Source of the DNA: an uncultured Microscilla sp.
GTDB taxonomy: Bacteria > Bacteroidota > Bacteroidia > Cytophagales > Microscillaceae
Direction: 5' to 3'
Assembly: GCF_947493425.1 (NCBI RefSeq)
Contig: NZ_CANLRP010000086.1
Span: forward strand, 1 to 35,851
DNA: 35,851 nt
Shown: positions 16,423-24,868 of the stretch, in pieces
Layout of the letters: each line of letters starts with the position of its first letter
Numbering within the stretch: the first letter of the stretch is position 1
The notes under the pieces: model-generated
The model's database searches: none
What the model was told of the DNA's origin: nothing
The model's input: only the letters and a program-made list of their open reading frames with translations
Program-made: the position numbers and the translations under genes

Positions 16423-18264
16423 ATGAGCGTTCACTCAAACCTATCTGCCGAGAGGCAAGTTTTTGAAACCCGTATTGAGCAGTTTCAGGAACTTGCCCAA
16501 CAGTTTCAGACCAAGTACAACCGTATATCTACCATTCGTCTACTGGTGTTTTTGGGTGCCATTGTAGGGGCCTATTATACTTATCAGTTTGTCCAACACT
16601 GGGCAGCAGGTTTAGGGGCATTTGTTGTGGGTATGGGTATTTTTATTGCCCTGATCAAACAACACAACCGTATTGTGTACCAACGCAACCATTACCGATT
16701 TTTGCAGAAAATAAACGAAGCAGAAATTCAGCGGCTCGACAATAAACTCAAAGGGTTTGCTGAGGGGGGTCAGTATATGACTCCAGGGCATTTTTATGCT
16801 TCAGACCTCGATATTTTTGGCAAACATTCCGTTTTTCAATTATTGAACCGCACCACTACCCAATTAGGTGAAAAAACCTTGGCGCAATGGTTATTGGCTC
16901 CAGCACGCACCCAAGAGATTCGCCAACGCCAGCAAGCAATTGAAGAGCTGAAAAATAATATAGAGTGGCGACAAGACTTTGAAGCTAAAGGCAAGCACGG
17001 ACAAGAAGATGGGCGGGCAGTAGACCAATTGTTTGCCTGGGGTAGCGAGCCTGCCAAGGTATTGCCCAAAAAGTGGCTCATTACCATGACTTACATTATG
17101 CCAATCGTTTCGCTGGCAGCGTTTGCTGCCGTGTTGTTGGGTTTCACTACTTACCACATTTTATTCATTCCTATTTTTATCAATGGTTTTCTTTTAGGAG
17201 GGTCTTTTAAAGACATACAAAACATTCATGAGAAAACCAGTAAATCGAGTGCCACACTCAAGTCATACACGCAATTGTTGAAAAACATAGAAGAAGCCAA
17301 TTTTAACAGCGAAAAACTCCAGAAAATTAAAGGTTTAACTGCTTCGGCGGAAGGAACTGCTTCCGAAAAAATCTCAAAACTTGCCAGTATACTTGCCAGC
17401 CTCGACCAACGCCAAAACCTGTTATTTATATTTGTGGCCAATTTCTTTTTTTTATGGGATGTAATATGGACAGCAAGGCTGGAAAAATGGCGCCAAACGA
17501 CCCGACGTGAGATTGTAGGCTGGCTCAAAGCCATTAACCAAATGGAAGCCTTGAACAGTATTGCCGGATATGCTTACGCCAATCCAGCACACCAGATACC
17601 TACTATTTCGGACAAAGATTACATCATAGATACCACCAATTTGGGGCACCCGCTTATCAATGCGCAGGAGCGAGTTACTAACACCATGAAATTAGAGGGC
17701 TTGGGCAATAGTATGGTCATTACGGGCTCGAACATGTCGGGCAAAACCACCTTTGAACGCACTGTAGGGGTAAACATAGTGTTGGCGTTGGCAGGGGCTC
17801 CAGTATGTGCCGACAGTTTTACAGTGTCGCCCATGCAGGTATTTACCAGTATGCGTACCCAAGATTCATTAGAAGAACATATTTCGTCTTTTTATGCAGA
17901 GCTTAAGCGTCTGAAACAATTGATTGACCACCTGGAAACCAATCCACGCCTGCCCGTTATTTACTTATTGGACGAGATTCTGAAGGGTACCAATTCGCAA
18001 GACCGACACCTGGGCGCCAAGGCGTTGGTATTTCAGTTGCATGGACACCGTTCTACTGGTTTGGTGTCTACCCACGACCTGGAGCTGGGCATTTTGGAAG
18101 AGCAAACCAACTTTATCCAAAATTATAGCTTTAATAGCCAGATCAACGGTGACCAAATTTTGTTTGATTATAAATTGACTCCTGGCATTTGCCGCAGCTT
18201 CAACGCCAGTAAATTGATGCAAAATATGGGCATTGAAATAGACAAGGTAAGTGCACTTAAGTAA
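16423..18264 (+). CDS. Membrane-anchored MutS-family ATPase
   Basis: The 613-residue protein has the MutS C-terminal ATPase: Walker A GSNMSGKTT (435-443), Walker B YLLDEILKGTN (514-524) and the STHDLEL motif (549-555). It lacks the N-terminal mismatch-recognition domain and instead has hydrophobic helices at about 38-57, 62-79, 218-240, 243-260 and 333-349. The core lever/clamp region (about 130-380) is present in shortened form. Such membrane MutS relatives occur in Bacteroidota, and their role is not established. The architecture argues against classical mismatch repair. Walker and switch residues look intact, so it should bind and hydrolyse ATP. It is a single-gene unit with its own -7 box and terminator. 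Confidence 0.88.
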   Translation: MSVHSNLSAERQVFETRIEQFQELAQQFQTKYNRISTIRLLVFLGAIVGAYYTYQFVQHWAAGLGAFVVGMGIFIALIKQHNRIVYQRNHYRFLQKINEAEIQRLDNKLKGFAEGGQYMTPGHFYASDLDIFGKHSVFQLLNRTTTQLGEKTLAQWLLAPARTQEIRQRQQAIEELKNNIEWRQDFEAKGKHGQEDGRAVDQLFAWGSEPAKVLPKKWLITMTYIMPIVSLAAFAAVLLGFTTYHILFIPIFINGFLLGGSFKDIQNIHEKTSKSSATLKSYTQLLKNIEEANFNSEKLQKIKGLTASAEGTASEKISKLASILASLDQRQNLLFIFVANFFFLWDVIWTARLEKWRQTTRREIVGWLKAINQMEALNSIAGYAYANPAHQIPTISDKDYIIDTTNLGHPLINAQERVTNTMKLEGLGNSMVITGSNMSGKTTFERTVGVNIVLALAGAPVCADSFTVSPMQVFTSMRTQDSLEEHISSFYAELKRLKQLIDHLETNPRLPVIYLLDEILKGTNSQDRHLGAKALVFQLHGHRSTGLVSTHDLELGILEEQTNFIQNYSFNSQINGDQILFDYKLTPGICRSFNASKLMQNMGIEIDKVSALK

Positions 18265-18290
18265 ATTAAATTTGCACCATTCCAGTCATC

Positions 18291-18328
18291 AAAAAGGAAC
18301 TCTCCCTTAGGGTAGGTTTCTTTTTTTT
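18291..18328. terminator. Bidirectional terminator between the MutS-family gene and the response regulator
   Basis: An outer stem AAAGGAAC/GTTTCTTT (one wobble pair), a 3-nt internal loop and an inner CCC/GGG stem with a TTA loop. Eight T residues follow on the plus strand, and five T residues follow on the minus strand, so it can serve both convergent genes. Confidence 0.75.
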
Positions 18329-18332
18329 GTGC

Positions 18333-19025
18333 TCAATTTTTCACTATCATCTTAAACCCTACCCCATGAATATTCTCGATCTTAATGGTAGGGTCAGCTT
18401 TTAGGTATTTACGCAAGCGGGTAATGAATACATCGAGACTACGACCAAAAAAATAATCATCATCACCCCAAATGTTTTTAAGAATATCTTCACGCTTAAG
18501 AATTTTGTCTTGATGCAAACAAAAAAAGCGCAACAATTCGGCTTCGCGTTGGGTCAAGCGACGGGGTTGGTCGTTTTGGTACTGTAGTTTTAAGTCTTGA
18601 AAATCAAAGGCATATAGTCCTATAGTAAACTTGGTTTGGCGGGTGTCTGATTGAGCAAAACGGCTACGTTTCAAGAAAACCTCTATCTTAAGCACTACCT
18701 CTTCTATACTAAAAGGTTTGGTAATATAGTCGTCAGCCCCTAGTTTAAGCCCCGCTATTTTATCTTCTTGCATTGCCTTGGCGGTCAAAAATATAATGGG
18801 TATTTCGTGATTCAATGTACGCACCTTTTCGGCAAGGGTAAAGCCATCCATTTGGGGTAACATTACATCAAACAGGCACAAGTCAAAGTTATCTTGTTGA
18901 AACTGCTCCAGCGCCAATTGCCCATTGGCACAGTGGGTCACCCGGTAATTTCTCAACTCCAAACTATCTTTAGTAACCAAAGCAAGGCTTGCGTCGTCTT
19001 CTACAAATAATATATGTGCTTTCAT
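18333..19025 (-). CDS. OmpR/PhoB-family response regulator
   Basis: The 230-residue protein has a receiver domain (1-120) and a C-terminal winged-helix DNA-binding domain (about 130-228). Phosphorylation-site residues are present: acidic pocket E9-D10-D11, phospho-acceptor Asp53 (LFDVMLPQMDG), Thr81 and Lys103 (TKPF). The winged helix shows LTQREAELLRFF and RSLDVFITRLRKYL. It should be phosphorylated by the kinase encoded 4 nt upstream (19030-20322) and bind promoter DNA. The pair resembles RprY/RprX of Bacteroides. Target genes are not evident from the neighbourhood. Confidence 0.95.
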   Translation of the reverse strand: MKAHILFVEDDASLALVTKDSLELRNYRVTHCANGQLALEQFQQDNFDLCLFDVMLPQMDGFTLAEKVRTLNHEIPIIFLTAKAMQEDKIAGLKLGADDYITKPFSIEEVVLKIEVFLKRSRFAQSDTRQTKFTIGLYAFDFQDLKLQYQNDQPRRLTQREAELLRFFCLHQDKILKREDILKNIWGDDDYFFGRSLDVFITRLRKYLKADPTIKIENIHGVGFKMIVKN

Positions 19026-19029
19026 TCAA

Positions 19030-20322
19030 TTATTGGTCTTTAGCTGTCAGGCGTGTTGGCATTACTACACGAAAAGTACTGCCCTTGTCTGATTCGCTTT
19101 CCAGTGATATTTTCCAACCATGGGCTTGCACAATCTGCCTGACATAGTCAAGCCCCAAACCAAACCCCTTCACATTGTGAATGTTGCCCGTAGGAACCCT
19201 GAAAAACTTGTCAAATATCTTTTTCTGGTGCTCTTTTTTAATTCCAATACCGTTGTCCTGAATGCTTAAATGTAACTTTTTTTTCTTTGTATTTCCAATC
19301 ACCTCAGTTATGATTACAATTTGAGGATGAGGGGCAGCATATTTAAGCGCGTTGTCCAGCAAGTTACCCACTACATTGATCAGGTGGTTGGGATCTGCCC
19401 AAATGCTCACTTCTTTTGGTGCAAGCCGCAACTGTAAGCTACCCCCGGCATTTTTTGTTTTTAACTCAAAGTTAGTCGCAATATCTTCTAACAATGGGCG
19501 TAAAACCAGCTCCTCTTTCTGAAGCTCCAGCTTTTCTTTGTCCATTCGTGCCGATTGCAACACTTTTTCTATTTGGGTTTGTAGGCGGGCGTTTTCGTTT
19601 TTTATAATATGTGCATAGTTAATCAAGCTATCTTTTTTATCGAGTATTTGGGGGTTGGTCAATAAATCGGCAGTAATGGCAATGGTAGAAATGGGTGTTT
19701 TAAGTTCGTGGGTCATATTGTTGATAAAATCGCGTTGAACCTCTGATAAACGTTTTTGTTTGAGAATAGCAAAGAGCGTATATCCAAAAAACAAAATAAC
19801 CACCACCAATATCAGAGACAAAAAAATCCAAATATCCATCTGACTTGCCAAATAACTGGTTTTGTTGGGAAAACGTACCCCAAAATAATAAATATAATCG
19901 TCGTATTTGGGTAAGTTGACGCGGCGATTAGGTTGGGCATTGGCTTTAGAGCTTATATAATTTCCATACACCATTTTATCGGTAGAGCAATCATAAATGC
20001 CATATTCGTACTCCATAAACAAGCCTCGTTTGCTAAAGGCTGTTTTGAGCAAATGCTCCAGCACATTGGTATCTATTACATCATTTACGTTTACTACAAA
20101 GTAATCAGACGATAGTTGTGTAATGGCTACAGGCTTGACAGTATGCTGATTGATTCGGGCTATTTGCTGGGCAACATCGCGCAAGGCCACATGAATGGTT
20201 TGATGAAACTGCTTGCTTTTCATATCAAATGCACGTTGCACCCAATATACCTGGGTTACAATGATGCCAGCAATAGAAAATACCGCCAGGGCTATAATCA
20301 AACGAATCGTTCTCCTCTGCAT
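19030..20322 (-). CDS. Two-component sensor histidine kinase
   Basis: The 430-residue inner-membrane kinase has a first transmembrane helix at about 7-28, a periplasmic sensor of about 130 residues with no recognisable domain, and a second helix at about 163-186. A HisKA dimerisation domain with phospho-acceptor His205 (NNMTHELKTPISTIA) follows. The HATPase domain shows the N box around N320-N324, DNGIG (356-360) and GFGLGL (386-391). All catalytic motifs are intact. It is the first gene of an operon with the response regulator, 4 nt apart, so they form a cognate pair. Plan and sequence resemble Bacteroides RprX. The stimulus is unknown. Confidence 0.95.
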   Translation of the reverse strand: MQRRTIRLIIALAVFSIAGIIVTQVYWVQRAFDMKSKQFHQTIHVALRDVAQQIARINQHTVKPVAITQLSSDYFVVNVNDVIDTNVLEHLLKTAFSKRGLFMEYEYGIYDCSTDKMVYGNYISSKANAQPNRRVNLPKYDDYIYYFGVRFPNKTSYLASQMDIWIFLSLILVVVILFFGYTLFAILKQKRLSEVQRDFINNMTHELKTPISTIAITADLLTNPQILDKKDSLINYAHIIKNENARLQTQIEKVLQSARMDKEKLELQKEELVLRPLLEDIATNFELKTKNAGGSLQLRLAPKEVSIWADPNHLINVVGNLLDNALKYAAPHPQIVIITEVIGNTKKKKLHLSIQDNGIGIKKEHQKKIFDKFFRVPTGNIHNVKGFGLGLDYVRQIVQAHGWKISLESESDKGSTFRVVMPTRLTAKDQ

Positions 20323-20533
20323 GGTTTGAAAAAATTTTATGCTAAAAATACGTCTATTCTTCCGTCCAATGGTCTTTATTTGGTATTTATTAACAAAGAT
20401 TAAGAAGTATTAACACCATACATCAGGCATCTATCCACTCATCGGTAAAAATACACGACTTATCGAAAACAATGGGCTGTAAGCACTCAAATACGTTTAT
20501 TACCACATACACCACTATTAGGCATTGAATATT

Positions 20534-20932
20534 ATGACAAAGATTAAAAACCGCTACCAAAACATTTTATTAATTGATGATGACCGTATTTTTATCGTGA
20601 CTTATCACAAGATATTTTCAAGCATTATTAAATATGCAAACATAGAATTTAGTATGAGTATGGCTACAGCCATTGACAAGTTGCACGAGATGCACAAAAA
20701 AGGAAGCTTTCCTGAACTGATTACTCTTGACTGGCGTTTGAAGCTGGGCGGAGGTGAATATTTCTTAGAAAAATTTGAGCAATTATACAGCACACAATAC
20801 CCACAAACTAAAGTATTGATTGTATCGGAAATGGCTCAAGAAACCGAAGTAAGTAAGGCATTGAATTACTCTTTTGTAACTGCTACTTTGCCCAAGCCAT
20901 TGGCAATGAGAGATTTATCTGCTGTTTTATAA
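20534..20932 (+). CDS. Single-domain response regulator (receiver only)
   Basis: The 132-residue CheY-like protein has no output domain. The acidic pocket is D15-D16-D17 (LLIDDDRIF), the phospho-acceptor is Asp66 (TLDWRL), and Ser98 and Lys121 (LPKPL) complete the site, so it should be phosphorylatable. ATG 20534 is preferred; a TTG three codons earlier is also in frame. It lies divergent from the histidine kinase gene across about 210 bp. It may act as a phosphate relay or sink for that kinase or for one elsewhere, but this is inference. It ends at a strong terminator. Confidence 0.88.
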   Translation: MTKIKNRYQNILLIDDDRIFIVTYHKIFSSIIKYANIEFSMSMATAIDKLHEMHKKGSFPELITLDWRLKLGGGEYFLEKFEQLYSTQYPQTKVLIVSEMAQETEVSKALNYSFVTATLPKPLAMRDLSAVL

Positions 20933-20984
20933 CTATCTATATTAATTGCATTTATGCAGTTTAGGCTGCTATTTAGGCTCAACT

Positions 20985-21021
20985 AAAGCCCCTTTCTTCT
21001 TGGTAAGTAAGGGGCTTTTTT
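20985..21021 (+). terminator. Rho-independent terminator of the receiver gene
   Basis: A perfect 10-bp stem AAAGCCCCTT/AAGGGGCTTT with a 14-nt loop runs into a T-run ending at 21021. It lies between convergent genes; the minus strand lacks a T-run. Confidence 0.85.
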
Positions 21022-21037
21022 ATGGCTATGCTTTGGC

Positions 21038-22372
21038 TCAGCATTTTTTTGACGAGGCCGTGGGTTGCTCCTGACCTACACCAAAGCAGGTAGTAGTTGG
21101 TACTAAAGGTAGTTCTGTGCTACAAACTCCAGTTTCGGGCAGTTCAAGCTTTACCTCTTTAGCTGCCTTCCAATCTCCAGTAAGTGCAGCAACAACTGAT
21201 CTTACTTGCTCGTATCCGGTGGTCATCAAAAATGTAGGGGCTCTTCCATAGCTTTTGGCACCTACTATATAGAATCCTTTTTCGGGCTGACGCAATTCTC
21301 TTTCTCCATGTGGACGTACTGTACCACAACTGTGTATATTAGGATCTATCAGATTTGCCAAAGAAGGTACTGACTCAAGGGCAGTGTCAGAAGTATAACG
21401 CACCTCTCGTAAAAACGAAAAGTCAGGGCGCGCACCAGTATTGACAACAATCTCTTGGATACCTTCCAATATTTTGCCTTCAGTATCTTTCATTGTAATT
21501 TTTTTTTGGGCATTCAAGGCAATTTCATCAATATAAAACGGAGTATGTATGTGTACTTTTTTGGCTTCTACCAGTTTTTCAATTCTTTTGCCCAAAGCAC
21601 CCCTTGCCCTTAAGCCATCGTTTTCTTTGCCTCCATACACTTGTTTTATGTCTTTTTTACGCAACACCCAATGAAGCTGGGTAGCAGGAAAAGCAGCCCT
21701 GAGTTTGTTTAGGTCTAACAAAGAGTTGATGGCTGAGTGCCCCCCTCCTACTACTGCCACACTTTTGTTGGCAAACCTTTCACGGTGTATGCCCAGCACA
21801 TCAGGAATCCCGTAAAAGAGGTGTTCTCGGCAGTTTTCTTCATTCAATGCACTTACTCCTCCCGAACCTATCGGGTTAGGGTTTTGCCAGGTACCAGAGG
21901 CATCTATCACGGCTTTAGCTTCATAACGTTGGTAAACCTCTCCTTGCCTTACCCTCAATACAAAAGGGTATTGCTCACGGTTTTTAGTGGTCATCTTATC
22001 TAAGCCTTTACGTCCTACTTGTATTACCTGGGCATTCAAACGAATGTGTGGCTTTATTTGAGGCAAGTTGGCCAAAGGTTGCAAATAGTCGCGTACAATT
22101 TCAGCCCCAAAAGGCAAGACTTTGTCATCAGGAGCTTGCCAGTTACTTTGCTGCAACAATGTTTTGGCGGCTTTGTCTAGGTTGTATTGCCAAGGCGAAA
22201 ACAGCTGCACGTGCCCCCAATCGAGCAAATTATGCCCTACGATTTTACCTGTTTCGAATAATATGAAGGGTTGATTGGCCAACACAAGGTGGGCAGCCGC
22301 CGCCAAACCTACTGGTCCTCCACCAATAATGGCAGTGGGTAATGTCGAGTGATGTTTTATTGTATCTATCAT
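21038..22372 (-). CDS. FAD-dependent oxidoreductase / flavin monooxygenase-like protein with Cys-bearing tail
   Basis: The 444-residue protein has two Rossmann motifs: GGGPVG (17-22) for FAD and VVGGGHSA (207-214) for NAD(P)H. A conserved DWGHVQLFSPWQYN stretch follows the first. The plan matches the CzcO/TrkA-like flavoprotein group with no redox CxxC between the two folds. A C-terminal extension carries Cys417, Cys429 and the terminal Cys444, the last residue. This suggests metal or thiol chemistry; related flavoproteins are found in metal and arsenic loci, but no such genes are next to it here. The substrate is unknown. It is cytoplasmic, with no signal. Its start lies 177 nt before the end of the upstream OmpA-like gene, so it could be transcribed with it or from its own promoter. 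Confidence 0.85.
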   Translation of the reverse strand: MIDTIKHHSTLPTAIIGGGPVGLAAAAHLVLANQPFILFETGKIVGHNLLDWGHVQLFSPWQYNLDKAAKTLLQQSNWQAPDDKVLPFGAEIVRDYLQPLANLPQIKPHIRLNAQVIQVGRKGLDKMTTKNREQYPFVLRVRQGEVYQRYEAKAVIDASGTWQNPNPIGSGGVSALNEENCREHLFYGIPDVLGIHRERFANKSVAVVGGGHSAINSLLDLNKLRAAFPATQLHWVLRKKDIKQVYGGKENDGLRARGALGKRIEKLVEAKKVHIHTPFYIDEIALNAQKKITMKDTEGKILEGIQEIVVNTGARPDFSFLREVRYTSDTALESVPSLANLIDPNIHSCGTVRPHGERELRQPEKGFYIVGAKSYGRAPTFLMTTGYEQVRSVVAALTGDWKAAKEVKLELPETGVCSTELPLVPTTTCFGVGQEQPTASSKKC

Positions 22373-22549
22373 TGAATAAACTGTATGTATAAAATAAAAA
22401 TCACCCCCAAGACGAACAAGGTACTTAAAAGACGCATATATTTTTTATTTTTTTTATAAGGTGAAATCAGACAACACACTAAAACATAAAAATGGTCATA
22501 CTGCATAAAGATACAATATAACCATTATAGAGGCGTGAGTTAAGGATTA

Positions 22550-23479
22550 CTAGTCTTGCTCTGACACTACAATCAGGGTTTTCCCCTTAGGGCTTTTATC
22601 CAACTTTTTACGGCCTTTGAGCGGCACCAATGAGGTGGCGTTTTTGTGAGGGTCAATAGTAGAAGTGGGCAACTCTGTTTTTCTTTTTTTGCCATTAGGC
22701 GATTGTAGTATGCGGTTAACCTGACTTGTTCTGTGGTTTTGTTTACCATTTTCGGCAGCGTTTTCATCATTATCGTTTACCGCCAGATTGTACCCCTTGA
22801 GTATATTTTTCAGGTTGGCCAGTAATGCTTCTCCTTCTGGTGTCAATTTGTTCTGGTTTGGTTCAAACAATACCGAATCTACAATCTCTATATACACCTT
22901 GCCATTGTCTACGTCAATATCAAAATACTTACGATCTTGCGGAGGAATTTTTGCCATAATACGGCTACGCAAATCTACGGGGTTGTCATCTTCGTGGTGT
23001 ACAGGAGGCACCGTGTTTTGCTTCAAGACCTGTTTTTGCGAGGTAAGCTGATTTTGCAGTTTAAATATCTGCTGACGGTATTTGCGCAGCAACTGGCTGG
23101 AAGTAACAAGTTTTTCCTGGTTTTGGGCGAGCATTTTCTTTTTAAAAGAGGCTTCCTGAGCACTGTTTTTCAACAAGGTAATATGCTCACTTTCAAGCAC
23201 TGTATAATTCCGCATCATTTTGTTAAGCATTGCCACACTTTTTTCGTTGCCCAACCTTAGGGTGGCATTTTTTTGCTCAAGCACTGCCCTTTGCTTTTTC
23301 AAAGTATCCAGCTCTTGCCTCAATATCGTATTATTTGCCTCTAGCACTTTTATTTGTATACTGGTAGAGTCATTCAAGGCATTATATTTTGCCTCAAGAG
23401 ATTTGTACTTTTTCGAAGGTACACATGCCCCCAGCAAGGCAATGACCACTATATAGTACCATAAGTTTTTATGTATCAT
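22550..23479 (-). CDS. Coiled-coil lipoprotein with degenerate OmpA-like domain
   Basis: The 309-residue lipoprotein has lipobox LLGAC (Cys19). Residues about 25-155 are rich in heptads and predicted coiled coil. Residues about 190-230 (KVYIEIVDSVLFEPNQNKL) match the opening strand and helix of an OmpA-family peptidoglycan-binding domain. The rest keeps weak traces (TSQVNRIL, LVPL) but lacks the HTD/D..N..LS..RA and NRRVE motifs whose Asp and Arg bind diaminopimelate, and it ends basic (GRKKLDKSPKGK). It is therefore probably a former peptidoglycan anchor with changed function, or a decaying gene. The frame is open, so decay is not proven. Location: outer-membrane inner leaflet or periplasm. 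Confidence 0.82.
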   Translation of the reverse strand: MIHKNLWYYIVVIALLGACVPSKKYKSLEAKYNALNDSTSIQIKVLEANNTILRQELDTLKKQRAVLEQKNATLRLGNEKSVAMLNKMMRNYTVLESEHITLLKNSAQEASFKKKMLAQNQEKLVTSSQLLRKYRQQIFKLQNQLTSQKQVLKQNTVPPVHHEDDNPVDLRSRIMAKIPPQDRKYFDIDVDNGKVYIEIVDSVLFEPNQNKLTPEGEALLANLKNILKGYNLAVNDNDENAAENGKQNHRTSQVNRILQSPNGKKRKTELPTSTIDPHKNATSLVPLKGRKKLDKSPKGKTLIVVSEQD

Positions 23480-24002
23480 GTATCTAAATTTAAAAGCTTC
23501 AATGAGTAGGCGCTATCTCAACGGCAGAACTCATCGAAAAAGCAAATCTTTGAAAAGTTAAACTTGCTATTCCTAATTTGTTTTAACACATCATTCGCCC
23601 AAACTAGTATCAATATATTAACTATTCTTACTTTCTATACGAGCGTTGTTATAAGTTTTAGTCCTGCAAAAAGTTCGCCGTATCGTCAGTCAAAAAACGT
23701 TTACAACCTCTTTATATTTCTTGCTAATTTAATTAAAAGAAGGCACAAAAACGGTGAAATGTAGGGTTTGTGCAGTAAAGATACCATTGACTGGTAAAAT
23801 CAGGATTGTTTAATGTGCGACCACCATTTGCTTTTTTAATATAAAATATTTAACCTTTACGCGTTTGATAGGGTGAAATAAATTTTCTGGAACTTTTGAT
23901 GGCTTTGCCTGTGTAAAATAGCATAATACCAGGATACCATTTTCCAGACAATGGCACACAACCACAAACTATTCATTTTTAACTGGAACGTATTTTATGA
24001 TC
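23480..24002. other. Divergent intergenic region, about 520 bp
   Basis: AT-rich DNA between the OmpA-like lipoprotein (minus) and the barrel protein (plus). The only open frame (23564-23764, plus) needs a TTG start and shows no family feature. I see no strong hairpin and no exact TAnnTTTG element close to either gene. Confidence 0.4.
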
Positions 24003-24773
24003 ATGAGAAAACAACTAGTCACATTAGTTTTTTTGTTGGCATTAGTGTTCACCGCACACGCCCAAATACACACGGGTATCAATGCTACTACTGGCTTTCC
24101 TCTGAATGAATTTAAAGCACAAAACCCTGGTACTGCCTTTGGCATTAACATCAATATGTTTTTCCCTCATTCAGAAAGTTCACCAGTATTTTGGGGAGTT
24201 GACCTCAACTTTCAAGGAATGGGAGCACGTGAGGTAAGCAAGGTGGTCAATACAGATGTAAATGGCACCAGTGTTCCAATAGACTTTAAACTTGCCAATA
24301 GAAACAGGTTATTCAGTGGGCATTTTGTTATAAGAGCCAAAGTACCTACCCAAGGAGTACAACCTTATGTAGAAGGCTTGGTAGGCTTAAAGTATTTTTA
24401 TACTCGTACTTTTATCAAAGAGATCAATACAGGTAATAGTGCAGTAAGCGAACAAGAAATGACCCGAAACAGCAGTGTTGGAGGGGAGTCGTTGCAAAGA
24501 AGCATTGCCTTTAGTCACGGCTTGGGTATAGGTGCACAAATGATGTTTAGTCAGTTTTTTGGGGCAAATATTGGTTTGCGTTACTTGTGGGGGAGCCCTG
24601 CCAAGTATTATACCAAGCAAGACATTCGCGATTTTGATGTGGCCATTACCGCCAACAATGGCGTAGGCAACGACGAGTACGGTGCAGTAATAAACGGAGG
24701 TGGCATAGGTCCACGCAGGTCAAGAACCGATATGTTGGTACTCAATGTAGGCTTGATCATCAATTTTCAGTAA
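23997..24773 (+). CDS. Outer-membrane beta-barrel protein of unknown function
   Basis: The 258-residue protein has a cleavable signal peptide (MRKQLVTLVFLLALVFTAHAQ when the third-codon ATG at 24003 is used; both starts are possible). The mature part alternates polar and hydrophobic residues in strand-like blocks (YVEGLVGLKYFYTR, GIGAQMMFSQFFGANIGLRY). It ends NVGLIINFQ, with an aromatic residue one before the last as in barrel terminal strands. This is the plan of the OmpW/porin-like small barrels (PF13568 type) common in Bacteroidota. The substrate, if any, is unknown. It is a single-gene unit closed by a perfect palindromic terminator. Confidence 0.82.
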   Translation: MIMRKQLVTLVFLLALVFTAHAQIHTGINATTGFPLNEFKAQNPGTAFGININMFFPHSESSPVFWGVDLNFQGMGAREVSKVVNTDVNGTSVPIDFKLANRNRLFSGHFVIRAKVPTQGVQPYVEGLVGLKYFYTRTFIKEINTGNSAVSEQEMTRNSSVGGESLQRSIAFSHGLGIGAQMMFSQFFGANIGLRYLWGSPAKYYTKQDIRDFDVAITANNGVGNDEYGAVINGGGIGPRRSRTDMLVLNVGLIINFQ

Positions 24774-24785
24774 ATGAAATAAAAA

Positions 24786-24843
24786 AGTAATTGATAAAAA
24801 ATCCCCTTGAAAAATGTTTCAAGGGGATTTTTTATCAATTACT
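24786..24843. terminator. Bidirectional terminator, perfect 27-bp inverted repeat
   Basis: Arms 24786-24812 and 24817-24843 are perfectly complementary over 27 bp around a 4-nt AATG loop. The core is AATCCCCTTGAAA/TTTCAAGGGGATT, with A/T tracts outside that act as T-runs on either strand. It lies between convergent genes (ends 24773 and 24869) and should end both transcripts. The arms are much longer than ordinary terminators. Confidence 0.9.
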
Positions 24844-24868
24844 CAAGGGTATATTTAACTTTTATCTC

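Noticed and set aside
23564..23764. Plus-strand open frame of 66 codons with a signal-like start
   Set aside because: Needs a TTG start, shows no continuing protein-like sequence, and sits in AT-rich intergenic DNA.
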